The position numbers and the translations under genes are program-made. From Vulcanibacillus modesticaldus (GTDB lineage Bacteria; Bacillota; Bacilli; Tepidibacillales; Tepidibacillaceae): a stretch of DNA of 37,950 bases. The stretch's first letter is position 1. Each line of letters begins with the position of its first letter. The notes under the pieces are model-generated. The model saw only the letters and a list, made by a program, of their open reading frames with translations. It ran no database searches and was not told where the DNA came from. The stretch covers positions 1 to 37,950 of the forward strand of contig NZ_MIJF01000015.1 in the NCBI RefSeq assembly GCF_001730235.1, in the 5' to 3' direction. Positions 1 through 11,771 of the stretch are shown one piece after another.

Positions 1-176
1 TTTTCTTCAAGTCCCTTCATTCCTTCGTTTTCATAATGATGAACCCATCGACGAACCATAGAATGATCAATACCCAACTTTTTAGCCACAGTTTTGTATC
101 CCATTCCTTCATTCTTATACATATCCACTGCTTTCTTTTTGAATGCTACATCATATGTGTTTCGAATTTTACCCAT
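1..176 (-). CDS. IS3-family transposase OrfA (helix-turn-helix), partial
   Basis: Translation from the ATG at 176 begins MGKIRNTYDVAFKKKAVDMY and continues through GMGYKTVAKKLGIDHSMVRRW. This is the N-terminal helix-turn-helix of IS3/IS150-type OrfA, which recognises the element's terminal repeats. The start is supported by GGAGGGGATTTTTCT just upstream. About 58 residues are visible before the reading frame leaves the window, so it is not possible to tell whether the gene is intact or joined to orfB by the usual frameshift. It reads in the same direction as clpP, which ends 97 bases upstream. The frame on the opposite strand (36-254) is a shadow of this gene. Confidence 0.8.
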   Translation of the reverse strand, partial: MGKIRNTYDVAFKKKAVDMYKNEGMGYKTVAKKLGIDHSMVRRWVHHYENEGMKGLEE

Positions 177-243
177 AGAAAAATCCCCTCCATAATAGAC
201 AGACTAATGGTTTTTCTTTTTTCTGTCTACTATAAGGGGATCA
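1..243 (-). mobile_element. End of an IS3-family insertion sequence, cut by the window edge
   Basis: The outer end reads, on the minus strand from base 243, TGATCCCCTTATAGTAGACA. This is the TGA-CCCC...AGTAGACA layout typical of IS3-family terminal repeats. It is followed inward by a ribosome binding site and a helix-turn-helix OrfA start. A short inverted repeat (TAGACAG at about 196-202 and CTGTCTA at 223-229) lies between the tip and the orfA start. The rest of the element lies outside the window, so the other end, the target duplication and the DDE orfB cannot be seen. Confidence 0.75.
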
Positions 244-272
244 TATCAGCTTAAGCGGTGCTTTTTAAATCT

Positions 273-866
273 TTAAACCTTTGGAGCAGAAGTAATAATA
301 TCGTCGATCAAACCATACTTTTTAGCCTCTTCCGCTGTTAGGAAGTTATCACGATCTGTGTCTCTTTCAATTTTTTCAATTGGTTGACCAGTGCGTTCTG
401 ATAAGATTTCATTTAGTTTTTTCTTTAAATCAATGATGCGTTTAGCATGAATTTCGATATCACTTGCTTGCCCTTGAGCTCCACCTAATGGTTGATGAAT
501 CATAATTTCACTGTTAGGAAGGGCATATCTCTTTCCTTTTGTTCCAGCAGCCAGTAAGAATGCCCCCATTGATGCAGCCATACCAACAACAATCGTTGAA
601 ACATCAGGTTTAATAAATTGGATTGTATCAAAAATAGCCATTCCAGCTGTAATAGATCCACCAGGGCTATTGATGTATAAATGGATATCTTTCTCAGGAT
701 CCTCGGCAGCTAAAAATAAAAGCTGAGCGATAACGGTATTGGCTACACTATCGTCAATCGGACTTCCTAAGAAGATAATACGATCCTTTAATAATCGTGA
801 GTAAATATCGTACGCTCTTTCTCCGCGGTTAGTTTGTTCAATAACCATTGGTACATAATAACTCAT
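273..866 (-). CDS. clpP: ATP-dependent Clp protease proteolytic subunit ClpP
   Basis: This is the serine peptidase subunit that forms the double-heptamer barrel used with ClpX or ClpC in the cytoplasm for regulated proteolysis. The protein has 197 residues, the usual length. The catalytic triad is Ser99 in GMAASMG, His124 in MIHQP and Asp173 in DTDRDNF. I start at MSYYVPMV, because the upstream in-frame ATG would translate the ribosome binding site itself (AGGAGGATATATT lies directly before 866). The promoter overlaps a CtsR operator, so heat or protein-folding stress control is expected. No clear terminator is visible between the stop codon and the IS tip 30 bp downstream; the element may have replaced it. 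Confidence 0.98.
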   Translation of the reverse strand: MSYYVPMVIEQTNRGERAYDIYSRLLKDRIIFLGSPIDDSVANTVIAQLLFLAAEDPEKDIHLYINSPGGSITAGMAIFDTIQFIKPDVSTIVVGMAASMGAFLLAAGTKGKRYALPNSEIMIHQPLGGAQGQASDIEIHAKRIIDLKKKLNEILSERTGQPIEKIERDTDRDNFLTAEEAKKYGLIDDIITSAPKV

Positions 867-920
867 AATATATCCTCCTCTCATTATCTCCTATGATAAT
901 GGTATGCTTGATATACTCAT

Positions 921-950
921 ATCATACCTTATTAGTCAAAAAAGGTCAAA
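921..950 (-). promoter_or_regulatory. clpP SigA promoter with overlapping CtsR operator
   Basis: On the minus strand, TTGACC (944-949) and TATGAT (921-926) are separated by 17 bp. The plus strand at 934-950 reads AGTCAAA-AAA-GGTCAAA, a direct heptad repeat that fits the CtsR operator consensus (RGTCAAA N3 RGTCAAA). The operator covers the -35 box and part of the spacer, the position expected for repression. Confidence 0.88.
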
Positions 951-1042
951 CATTAAGTGCGGAGTATTTTCCATATGTTATTCTGCCCTTATTCTGTTAA
1001 AATAAACTTAGAGGCTACTAATCTTCTGTCTATTTTTGATAT

Positions 1043-1062
1043 AAAAAAAAGCCTATAAGGCT
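1043..1062 (-). terminator. Rho-independent terminator of the tRNA-Arg transcript
   Basis: On the minus strand AGCCTTATAGGCT is followed by eight T residues. It lies about 45 bp downstream of the tRNA gene. Confidence 0.75.
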
Positions 1063-1105
1063 AAATGTTTTGGCTAAATTATAAGATTTTTAGGTATCCA
1101 ATAAG

Positions 1106-1184
1106 TGGTGCGCCCGGAGGGACTCGAACCCCCGCAAAACCTGGCTCCGGAAACCAGTGCTCTATCCAACTGAGCTACGAGCGC
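1106..1184 (-). tRNA. tRNA-Arg (anticodon CCG)
   Basis: The minus strand folds into a full cloverleaf. The acceptor GCGCTCG pairs with CGGGCGC, the D arm is GCTC/GAGC, the anticodon stem CTGGT/GCCAG encloses loop TTCCGGA with anticodon CCG (codon CGG), and the T arm contains GGTTCGAGTCC. The CCA end is encoded (1106-1108). It decodes the rare CGG arginine codon. It has its own promoter and terminator, divergent from rpoN. Confidence 0.96.
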
Positions 1185-1203
1185 AAAATAAATCACAAAC
1201 TAC

Positions 1204-1232
1204 ATTATACAATGTGAAGATATGATTATCAA
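1204..1232 (-). promoter_or_regulatory. Promoter for tRNA-Arg
   Basis: Minus strand: TTGATA (1227-1232), 17 bp spacer, TATAAT (1204-1209), about 20 bp before the tRNA 5' end. The -35 box lies only 17 bp before the rpoN start codon, so the two divergent transcription units overlap at their upstream ends. Confidence 0.75.
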
Positions 1233-1248
1233 GACATTAGGTGATAAT

Positions 1249-2580
1249 ATGGAAATGAATTATGGTCTTTTTCAACAACAGACACAAAAACTATTTATGA
1301 CAAAAGAGTTGCGCCAAGCAATTACATTGTTACAATATCCAACTATAGAATTAACTGAATTTCTATATGAGGAGATAGTAAATAATCCTGTATTTGAGAT
1401 AGATGATAAAGAGCTAGCACGATATGAATATTTTTACCGCAATCAATATAAATCTCGTTCAATTAAATATTCATCTGAAGAAGATTTTAATATTTGGGAA
1501 AAAATCTCTGTTCACGAAATTTCCCTAGAAGAACATCTATTAGAACAGGCTAGATTTTTGTCTTTAAGAAAAAAGGATTATGAAATTTTGAAGTTTTTAA
1601 TCGGTAGTTTGGATGAATCGGGTTATTTGAAAGTTCCCTTAGATGAAGTGGGAAAGCGCTTTCAAATAAGTGTAGCTGATGTTAATAGAGTACTAAGAAT
1701 TTTACAATCTTTAGAGCCTAAAGGGATAGGTGCTCGAGATTTAAAAGAGTCTTTATTGCTTCAATTAAAGGCTATTGATCCGATAGATTATCAAGCAATT
1801 GAAATCGTAGAACACCATCTAAGTGATCTAGCGGAACGTAAATTTACTAAGATAGCCAAAAAACTTCAAATAACAACTCAAGAGGTACAACTGTTATTTG
1901 ATTTTATTAGAACTTTAAGTCCTAAACCAGCGATGGGTTTTAATGGTGGTGAATTGCCTAGATACATCATTCCTGACGTGATCCTAGAATTTGTAGATGA
2001 CGAATTTGTTGTAATTGTTAATGATGCGATGTTGCCGAGATTAAAAATTAACCCTTATTATCGCCAGTATCTTCTAAACAATCCCAAAGGGGACCAAACA
2101 TCAAAATATATTATCGAAAAATTTCATAGTGCAGAGTGGTTGATTAAAAGCATTGAACAAAGACGAAATACTCTTTACAAAGTGACCAATGCTATTATAA
2201 AACATCAGGTATCCTTTTTTAAAAATCATTCATTGAAGCCATTAAAATTAAGAGAAATTGCTGATGAAATTGGCATGCATGAATCAACGGTTAGTAGGGC
2301 AGTTAATCAAAAATATTTGCAAACTCCTCTAGGTATTTTTGAATTAAAATATTTTTTCAGTACAGGACTGTCGACTTCTGATGGGGATGTTACTTCAAGT
2401 GAAAATGTCAAAAAGCTACTTCAAGAAATTATTGATAATGAAGATAAAAGAAAACCCTTATCCGATCAAAAAATAGCTAATTTATTAAATAAAAAAGGAA
2501 TAAATATCTCAAGAAGGACTATTGCAAAATATCGGGATGAATTAGGGATACTTTCCTCATCGGCTAGAAAGAGATACTAA
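1249..2580 (+). CDS. rpoN: RNA polymerase sigma-54 factor
   Basis: This alternative sigma factor (SigL in Bacillus) recognises -24/-12 promoters and needs an AAA+ enhancer-binding activator. It has 443 residues from the chosen ATG, which is preceded by AGGTGATAAT; an upstream in-frame ATG at 1222 has no ribosome binding site. Region I (MNYGLFQQQTQKLFMTKELR, glutamine- and leucine-rich) is at the N-terminus. The core-binding domain is in the middle, and the C-terminal RpoN box SRRTIAKYRDEL contacts the -24 element. A run of five A residues and a hairpin follow the stop. No sigma-54 activator gene lies in the window, and I saw no convincing -24/-12 promoter near any gene here. The clpP/tRNA-Arg/sigL/cggR order fits the Bacillus arrangement. 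Confidence 0.97.
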   Translation: MEMNYGLFQQQTQKLFMTKELRQAITLLQYPTIELTEFLYEEIVNNPVFEIDDKELARYEYFYRNQYKSRSIKYSSEEDFNIWEKISVHEISLEEHLLEQARFLSLRKKDYEILKFLIGSLDESGYLKVPLDEVGKRFQISVADVNRVLRILQSLEPKGIGARDLKESLLLQLKAIDPIDYQAIEIVEHHLSDLAERKFTKIAKKLQITTQEVQLLFDFIRTLSPKPAMGFNGGELPRYIIPDVILEFVDDEFVVIVNDAMLPRLKINPYYRQYLLNNPKGDQTSKYIIEKFHSAEWLIKSIEQRRNTLYKVTNAIIKHQVSFFKNHSLKPLKLREIADEIGMHESTVSRAVNQKYLQTPLGIFELKYFFSTGLSTSDGDVTSSENVKKLLQEIIDNEDKRKPLSDQKIANLLNKKGINISRRTIAKYRDELGILSSSARKRY

Positions 2581-2617
2581 AAAAATTATTCCTATAATTT
2601 TTAGGGGATAATTTTTC
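2581..2617 (+). terminator. Probable terminator after rpoN
   Basis: AAAAATTATTCCT and AGGGGATAATTTTT form an imperfect stem around a nine-base AT loop, ending in a T run. It can act for rpoN and, in reverse, for the convergent small membrane protein gene. Confidence 0.55.
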
Positions 2618-2697
2618 TGTATTCAGGGAATGCTATTCATTTTCGGAATATACAACAATAATTTCAATTTGACATGTTCTTATAATTCTAATCGTTA

Positions 2698-3006
2698 TTA
2701 ATCCATTTTTATACCGTTCTTTTTTATTTTTCTTGCCAGTAACAATGTCAATATAGAAATAGTTATAGCTGGAACAATAAAGTCAAAAAAATAGTTGTCT
2801 AGTTCATGTTCTATAACATAGTTAATTGATTTTAATTTAAGTTCATAAATATATATATCAAGTACCACTAAAGATAGCTCTGCTAAAATAGAAATAACCA
2901 TAACTAAAATCCAGTTAATTTTATAAAAAAAAACTAAAATAAATACAACTATAGCAGGTGCAAGTATCATCAAAATATTTAATTCAAGACCTTCTAAAAG
3001 AATCAT
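2698..3006 (-). CDS. Small integral membrane protein of unknown function
   Basis: I do not recognise a family. The 102-residue product has three hydrophobic stretches (about residues 10-27, 31-52 and 72-91), separated by a charged loop rich in Lys, Glu and Asp (about 54-70), and ends in a basic tail, ARKIKKNGIKMD. This fits a three-pass membrane protein. The ATG at 3006 follows GGAGGAAAGTTT, a strong ribosome binding site. A possible promoter (TTGAAT, 17 bp, TATATC) lies upstream on the minus strand. It sits alone between convergent rpoN and the divergent cggR operon. It appears real because of the ribosome binding site and hydrophobicity pattern, but no function can be inferred. Confidence 0.7.
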   Translation of the reverse strand: MILLEGLELNILMILAPAIVVFILVFFYKINWILVMVISILAELSLVVLDIYIYELKLKSINYVIEHELDNYFFDFIVPAITISILTLLLARKIKKNGIKMD

Positions 3007-3086
3007 AAACTTTCCTCCATTTCATATATATGATATATTTCTAATATACGAAAAATTCAAAAAAATTATCAATAATGGAGGAGAAA

Positions 3087-3143
3087 ATGATCAGTAGGGA
3101 TCTATCATATTATGCGATTCGTTTTAGAGCAAAAGAGATATGA
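3087..3143 (+). CDS. Possible 18-residue small protein
   Basis: GGAGGAGAAA directly precedes an ATG opening MISRDLSYYAIRFRAKEI and a TGA stop. The ribosome binding site is as strong as that of the known genes here. There is no evidence of conservation and no clear dedicated promoter. It lies upstream of the cggR promoter, so it would need its own transcript. It may be a chance ORF or the remnant of a longer gene. Confidence 0.25.
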   Translation: MISRDLSYYAIRFRAKEI

Positions 3144-3155
3144 ATAAAAAATTGG

Positions 3156-3184
3156 TTGCTAATTAATTCATTTCACTGTATTAT
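3156..3184 (+). promoter_or_regulatory. Promoter of the cggR-glycolytic operon
   Basis: TTGCTA (3156-3161), 17 bp spacer, TATTAT (3179-3184). Transcription would start near 3191, leaving the CggR operator in the early transcribed region, as in B. subtilis. Confidence 0.75.
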
Positions 3185-3216
3185 TTATATTAGAGATGAA
3201 TTTTTTTTGCTGTAAG

Positions 3217-3252
3217 TGGGACATAATATGTTAAAGCGGGACTAAATAAGAC
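3217..3252 (+). promoter_or_regulatory. CggR operator
   Basis: The sequence reads TGGGAC-N6-TGTT-N4-CGGGAC-N6-AGAC. This matches, in order and spacing, the tandem CGGGAC-N6-TGTC operator bound by two CggR dimers downstream of the cggR promoter in Bacillus. There is one difference from the consensus in each half-site group. Binding is relieved by fructose-1,6-bisphosphate in the known system. Confidence 0.88.
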
Positions 3253-3269
3253 CAAAGGAGAGCTAAAAA

Positions 3270-4289
3270 TTGGATTTATTAAAACTCCAATCGAAGCTAA
3301 CACCTGATATTCTAGAAATAATGCAGAAGAGATTTAAGATTCTACATTATATCTCGTTAATGCAACCAATTGGCAGAAGAAGTTTATCACAAGCATTAGG
3401 ATGGACAGAGAGAGTATTAAGGGCAGAAGCTGAGTTTTTAAAACAGCAGGGCTTAATCGATATTGAAACAATTGGAATGAAATTAACTGATGAAGGATAT
3501 CAAGTGTTAGAAGAATTATCCCCATATATCAAAAAAATATTCGGTTTAAACGAATTAGAACAAAAACTACAGGCTAAACTACATATTTCGAGGGTTATTG
3601 TTGTTGCAGGTGATGTCGATAAAGATGAATTCGTTAAAAAAGAGATGGGACGAGCTGCTGCGCAATTGTTAAGACAATATGTTAAAGAGAATGATATCGT
3701 TACATTAACAGGTGGTTCAACTTTATTTGAAGTAGCAAATATGATGCCAGAAAACCCACAATTGCAATCTGTTCTATTTGTTCCGGCCCGTGGAGGTATT
3801 GGTGAAAATCATGAATTTTTGGCAAACACTTTAGTTTCTGTTATGGCTAAGAAAACGGGAGGCAAATATCGGTTACTTCATGTTCCTGACCAACTAAGTG
3901 AGGAATCATATAATTCTCTGATGAATGAAGATAACATAAAAGAAGTATTGAAGGTTATTCGTTCTGCAGGAATTGTCATTCATGGAATCGGGGATGCTAA
4001 AACCATGGCGCTAAGGCGTAATACTTCTAAAGAGATCTTAGCGTTATTAGAAGAGAAAAAAGCAATTGGTGAGGCTTTCGGATATTATTTCTCACAAGAT
4101 GGTGAGATTGTGTACAAGATCAAAACAATAGGGCTAATACTAGAAGATTTAGAAAAAATTCCTCATATCATTGCTGTTGCTGGCGGAAAAAGTAAAGCTG
4201 ATGCAATTTTAGCAGTATTAAAACAAAATTATAAACAAATATTAGTAACTGATGAAGGAGCTGCTAGGGAAATCTTATCAAAAATTTAA
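3270..4289 (+). CDS. cggR: Central glycolytic genes regulator CggR
   Basis: A DeoR/SorC-type repressor of 339 residues. The N-terminal winged helix-turn-helix (about 30-65, with GRRSLSQALGWTERVLRAEA) is followed by a sugar-binding domain that senses fructose-1,6-bisphosphate. The TTG start follows AAAGGAGAGC. It is the first gene of the operon it controls, and its operator lies 18 bases upstream of the start codon. A 136-bp gap with a stem-loop, but no terminator, separates it from gap. In B. subtilis this junction is where the mRNA is cleaved, so that gap mRNA outlives cggR mRNA; the same is plausible here. Confidence 0.95.
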   Translation: MDLLKLQSKLTPDILEIMQKRFKILHYISLMQPIGRRSLSQALGWTERVLRAEAEFLKQQGLIDIETIGMKLTDEGYQVLEELSPYIKKIFGLNELEQKLQAKLHISRVIVVAGDVDKDEFVKKEMGRAAAQLLRQYVKENDIVTLTGGSTLFEVANMMPENPQLQSVLFVPARGGIGENHEFLANTLVSVMAKKTGGKYRLLHVPDQLSEESYNSLMNEDNIKEVLKVIRSAGIVIHGIGDAKTMALRRNTSKEILALLEEKKAIGEAFGYYFSQDGEIVYKIKTIGLILEDLEKIPHIIAVAGGKSKADAILAVLKQNYKQILVTDEGAAREILSKI

Positions 4290-4324
4290 TCATGTCAAAG
4301 ACATCACTGATGGCATAATTAATT

Positions 4325-4359
4325 TACTTTGCAGCAATAATTAAATTTGGTGCAAAGTA
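4325..4359 (+). promoter_or_regulatory. Intercistronic stem-loop between cggR and gap
   Basis: TACTTTGCA (4325-4333) and TGCAAAGTA (4351-4359) form a perfect nine-pair stem with a 17-base loop and no T run. In position it corresponds to the B. subtilis cggR-gapA processing site, where a 5' stem-loop stabilises the downstream gapA mRNA after RNase Y cleavage. The function here is inferred. Confidence 0.55.
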
Positions 4360-4380
4360 TAATTTTTAACCAATAAATAG

Positions 4381-5430
<1,050 letters not shown>

Positions 5431-5462
5431 TAAAAAGTCAAGAAATAATATCTTGTTAAAAT

Positions 5463-5488
5463 AGAGGAGAAATCAATTTCTCCTCTTT
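5463..5488 (+). terminator. Hairpin between gap and pgk, possible partial terminator
   Basis: AGAGGAGAAA and TTTCTCCTCT pair perfectly around a TCAA loop, followed by only three T residues. The short T tract suggests attenuation or protection of the gap 3' end rather than full termination, since pgk has no obvious promoter of its own. Confidence 0.5.
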
Positions 5489-5509
5489 CGTTCAAGGAGG
5501 TAGCACTAA

Positions 5510-6694
5510 ATGAATAAGAAATCTGTACGGGATCTAGATTTGAAAGGAAAAAAGGTCTTCTGTCGAGTAGATTTTAATGTTCCAATGCAAGATGGAGTAA
5601 TAACCGATGATACTCGAATTAAAGCTGCTCTTCCAACAATCAAGTATATTGTTGAACAGGGAGGAAAAGCTATTTTAGCTAGCCATTTAGGAAGACCAAA
5701 AGGAAAAGTAGTTGAAGAGTTACGTTTGAATCCAGTTGCTAAAAGACTTTCTGAACTTCTTGGTAAAGAAGTGACAAAAGTAGATGAAGCTACAGGCGAT
5801 GTAGTTAAGTCTAAAATAGCAGAAATGCAAGATGGAGACGTTCTTTTATTAGAAAATGTAAGATTTTATCCTGGTGAAGAAAAAAATGATCCAGAATTAG
5901 CTAAAGCTTTTGCAGAGTTAGCTGATGTTTATGTTAATGATGCATTTGGCGCAGCACATCGTGCTCATGCATCAACGGAAGGAATAGCTAAATATCTACC
6001 TGCAGTAGCTGGCTTCTTAATGCAAAAGGAAATTGAAACCCTAGGAAAGGCTCTCAATAATCCGGAAAGACCTTTCACAGCTATCATCGGCGGGGCGAAG
6101 GTTAAGGACAAGATTGGAGTAATTGAAAATTTACTTGATAGAGTAGATAACTTAATCATCGGTGGCGGTTTAGCATATACCTTTATCAAATCTCAAGGTT
6201 ACGAAATAGGCAACTCATTACTTGAAGAAGACAAAATCGAATTGGCTAAAGAATTTATTGAAAAAGCTAAGGCTAAAGGCGTACGCTTTTTAATGCCGAT
6301 TGATGCAGTTGTAGCCGATCGTTTTGCTGAAAATGCTAATACAAAGATCGTTGATATTTCGGAGATACCTGCTGATTGGGAAGCTTTAGATATTGGACCT
6401 AAGACAGTTGAATTGTATGAGGAAGTTATTAAAGATTCTAAGCTTGTTATCTGGAATGGTCCAATGGGTGTTTTTGAAATGGATAAATTCGCTAATGGCA
6501 CTAATGGTATTGCAAAAGCTATGGCTGATACAGATGCCATAACAATTATTGGTGGTGGAGATTCTGCTGCTGCAATCGAAAAAGCCGGATTAGCTGATAA
6601 AATGTCACATATATCTACCGGTGGCGGAGCTTCTTTAGAGTTTATTGAAGGTAAAGACTTACCTGGTGTAGTTGCATTAAATGATAAGGAATAG
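5510..6694 (+). CDS. pgk: Phosphoglycerate kinase
   Basis: This enzyme transfers the acyl phosphate of 1,3-bisphosphoglycerate to ADP, giving 3-phosphoglycerate and ATP. It has 394 residues, normal for the bacterial monomer. N-terminal substrate-binding motifs are RVDFNVP (about 20-26) and SHLGRPKG (about 60-67). The C-terminal nucleotide half contains NGPMGVFE and the glycine-rich [15 protein letters not shown] precedes the ATG. It follows gap by 79 bp and the hairpin there, and is separated from tpiA by only five bases. Confidence 0.98.
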   Translation: MNKKSVRDLDLKGKKVFCRVDFNVPMQDGVITDDTRIKAALPTIKYIVEQGGKAILASHLGRPKGKVVEELRLNPVAKRLSELLGKEVTKVDEATGDVVKSKIAEMQDGDVLLLENVRFYPGEEKNDPELAKAFAELADVYVNDAFGAAHRAHASTEGIAKYLPAVAGFLMQKEIETLGKALNNPERPFTAIIGGAKVKDKIGVIENLLDRVDNLIIGGGLAYTFIKSQGYEIGNSLLEEDKIELAKEFIEKAKAKGVRFLMPIDAVVADRFAENANTKIVDISEIPADWEALDIGPKTVELYEEVIKDSKLVIWNGPMGVFEMDKFANGTNGIAKAMADTDAITIIGGGDSAAAIEKAGLADKMSHISTGGGASLEFIEGKDLPGVVALNDKE

Positions 6695-6699
6695 GTGAT

Positions 6700-7449
6700 A
6701 TGATGAGAACTCCAATCATTGCTGGAAACTGGAAGATGAATAAAACCATCGAGGAAACAAAAGAATTCATCGCAGCTTTAAAAGACTTTTCCCTAGAGAA
6801 TGTTGATGCTGTTTTATGCGTTCCATATACTAGTTTAGGAATTTTGAGGGAACAACTAAATAATAAGATTAAAATCGGCTCCCAAAATATCCATTGGGAA
6901 GAGAATGGCGCGTTTACTGGTGAGATTAGCCCACTAATGCTCAAGGAACTGGGGGTTGAATACGCAATAATCGGCCATTCTGAGCGCAGAGAAATGTTTG
7001 GTGAAACTGATGAAACGGTTAATAGACGCGTTCATGCAGCATTTAAACATGGAATTACACCTATCGTGTGCGTGGGAGAAAAACTTGAGGAAAGAGAAGC
7101 TGGAAAGACTAAGGATGTTGTAAAAGAGCAAACTGAAAAGGCTATTGCTAATCTTTCTTCTGAACAGGTTAAGAAATTGGTTGTTGCATATGAACCTATT
7201 TGGGCAATTGGAACCGGTAAAACATCATCTGCGGAAGATGCGAATGAAGTAATCGGATATATTAGAAAAGTTATTGCCAACCAATATGACTCCCAAGTTG
7301 CTAATGAAGTACGAATTCAATATGGTGGAAGTGTAAAACCAGAAAATATTCGTTCCTTTTTAAGTCAACCTGAGATTGACGGTGCATTGGTCGGGGGAGC
7401 AAGTCTAAAACCAGAATCTTTTATGGCTTTAGTTGAAGGAGCAAAATAA
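6700..7449 (+). CDS. tpiA: Triosephosphate isomerase
   Basis: A TIM-barrel enzyme that interconverts dihydroxyacetone phosphate and glyceraldehyde 3-phosphate. It has 249 residues. Motifs seen are AGNWKMNK with the substrate Lys, IGHSERR with the catalytic His, and the active-site Glu of AYEPIWAIGTGK, followed by the phosphate-gripping GGSV and GALVGGAS. Two ATG codons stand side by side at 6700 and 6703 behind AGGTGAT; either could be used and they differ by one residue. It is probably translationally coupled to pgk, whose stop is five bases upstream. Confidence 0.97.
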   Translation: MMRTPIIAGNWKMNKTIEETKEFIAALKDFSLENVDAVLCVPYTSLGILREQLNNKIKIGSQNIHWEENGAFTGEISPLMLKELGVEYAIIGHSERREMFGETDETVNRRVHAAFKHGITPIVCVGEKLEEREAGKTKDVVKEQTEKAIANLSSEQVKKLVVAYEPIWAIGTGKTSSAEDANEVIGYIRKVIANQYDSQVANEVRIQYGGSVKPENIRSFLSQPEIDGALVGGASLKPESFMALVEGAK

Positions 7450-7491
7450 TTTTTAAATGATGCGAAATACAGAATGGAGAGTGAGCCCAAA

Positions 7492-10343
<2,852 letters not shown>

Positions 10344-10356
10344 AGAAAACAAATAA

Positions 10357-10386
10357 ATGGGTAGCAATCCACTGCTACCCATTTTC
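10357..10386 (+). terminator. Terminator of the glycolytic operon
   Basis: ATGGGTAGCA and TGCTACCCAT form a perfect ten-pair stem with a six-base loop, followed by a short T run. It may work in both directions, since a small minus-strand gene ends at 10390. Confidence 0.85.
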
Positions 10387-10389
10387 CTA

Positions 10390-10560
10390 TTAGTTATCAA
10401 AATCATTCACTGTATCGACAGTAGTGTCTTCAATTAAGCCATTTTCCTGACTTATATTGCCACCACCAAGTCCTTCATTTACCATTCTATCCACATCGAT
10501 GAAATATTTGTCCCTTCCCTCATATTGGGAATCTTTATCTTTATATTTCTTATCATTCAT
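10390..10560 (-). CDS. Small acidic protein of 56 residues, YozQ-like (DUF4025)
   Basis: The product begins MNDKKYKDKDSQYEGRDKYF and includes VNEGLGGGNISQENGL. It is hydrophilic and acidic in its second half, with no cysteine and no membrane segment. The ATG follows GGAGGCTATATC. The layout of charged N-terminus, then NEGLxGG, then an acidic tail reminds me of small YozQ/DUF4025-type proteins of spore formers. That is a weak resemblance judged by eye, not a search. It has no partner; the next gene upstream on its strand ends 75 bases beyond its start. Function unknown. Confidence 0.7.
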   Translation of the reverse strand: MNDKKYKDKDSQYEGRDKYFIDVDRMVNEGLGGGNISQENGLIEDTTVDTVNDFDN

Positions 10561-10635
10561 GATATAGCCTCCTTATCTGAAATGCCACTCCATTAATATT
10601 ACTCCCCTAAAATATCAAAATGAATGTAGGTATAT

Positions 10636-11556
10636 TTAATCAGTTGTGGTAAAGTTAGATTTCATCAGTTTTTTCGGCTCTTTTGTTTTATTTTTACCGG
10701 AAATATATACTCCGATTAGAATAAGCAATAGACCTATTAACATTGATGGTTTTATTTCTTCATTTAAAAGCAATGCCCCCCAAAAAAGAGCCGTAACTGG
10801 GACCAAGTAAGTTACTAAGCTGGCAAATTCTGCACCACCATTTTGGATAAGGTAATAATAGATTATAAGCGCTAGTCCCGTACCCAAACTTCCTAATCCT
10901 AAAAAGGATAATAATACTTTAGGTTCGGTAAGTAAGATTGTCCAGTGAAAAGAATCGGTAAAGATAATAATAATCCCTGAAAAAAGTGCTGAAGTTAATA
11001 ATGTATATAGTGAAATTTGAAAAGTAGATATTTCCTTGAAATATTTTCGGGATATTTGAGAAGAAAAACCGTAAAAAATAGCCGCCAATATCATCCCCAT
11101 AAATCCGTAGAAATTACTTATTGCCAATTGGCTAAGATCGATATCTAATAAGATAAAAATTCCTAGAAAGCCAGTGATTACTCCTATGATTTGAATTTTT
11201 GATACTTTAGATGAAAAGAGGAGAACTCCTATTATAAATGTCCAAATTGGTGTTGTTGCATTTAATATTGATGCCAAACTACTACTGATTTCCTTTTCAC
11301 TGTAACCAATTAAGCTCCATGGTATTACAGAATTAATTACTCCGATTAAAATCAAAACTTTCCAAACTTTTCTTGGTGGTAACAGCGGTTTATGTGTAAA
11401 TAGCATAATGCTTAGGATTATAACTATTCCGAATAATGAACGAAAAAAAACAATCGCTAATGGATTATAAAAGGAAAGTAATACTTTGATAAAAAAGAAT
11501 GAAGCCCCCCAAATTAAACTTAATATTAAAAGTCCTAGATATAATAGTGATGTCAA
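10636..11556 (-). CDS. EamA-family (drug/metabolite transporter superfamily) permease
   Basis: A membrane protein of 306 residues with about ten hydrophobic segments in two repeated halves, each an EamA domain. The first half opens with the typical LGLLILSLIWGASFFFIK, and the second ends in a TM pair with TALFWGALLLNEEIKPSMLI. The C-terminus is basic (KNKTKEPKKLMKS). The start is TTG at 11556 behind GGGGAGAGATCAATT. Such proteins export or import metabolites such as amino acids or sugars; the substrate cannot be read from sequence. It is a single gene, divergent from acnA, with no regulator next to it. Confidence 0.9.
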   Translation of the reverse strand: MTSLLYLGLLILSLIWGASFFFIKVLLSFYNPLAIVFFRSLFGIVIILSIMLFTHKPLLPPRKVWKVLILIGVINSVIPWSLIGYSEKEISSSLASILNATTPIWTFIIGVLLFSSKVSKIQIIGVITGFLGIFILLDIDLSQLAISNFYGFMGMILAAIFYGFSSQISRKYFKEISTFQISLYTLLTSALFSGIIIIFTDSFHWTILLTEPKVLLSFLGLGSLGTGLALIIYYYLIQNGGAEFASLVTYLVPVTALFWGALLLNEEIKPSMLIGLLLILIGVYISGKNKTKEPKKLMKSNFTTTD

Positions 11557-11771
11557 AATTGATCTCTCCCCTATATAGTTATATGACTATTTTACCAGTT
11601 TAAGTCAAAAAATCACACAGGCATTTTATCGAAGCAATGATTAAAAGTCTATATATTAAGTAAATATAGATAATACAAAAAATTAAGACAAATATATGTC
11701 CCAATTATCAAAAAAAAGGTATAATAGTATCGATAAGTGTCCTTTTTACAAGAAAACAGGGGGGAGAGTAT

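Noticed and set aside
36-254. 72-residue plus-strand frame at the left edge
   Set aside because: It is antisense to a clear transposase OrfA and has no ribosome binding site.
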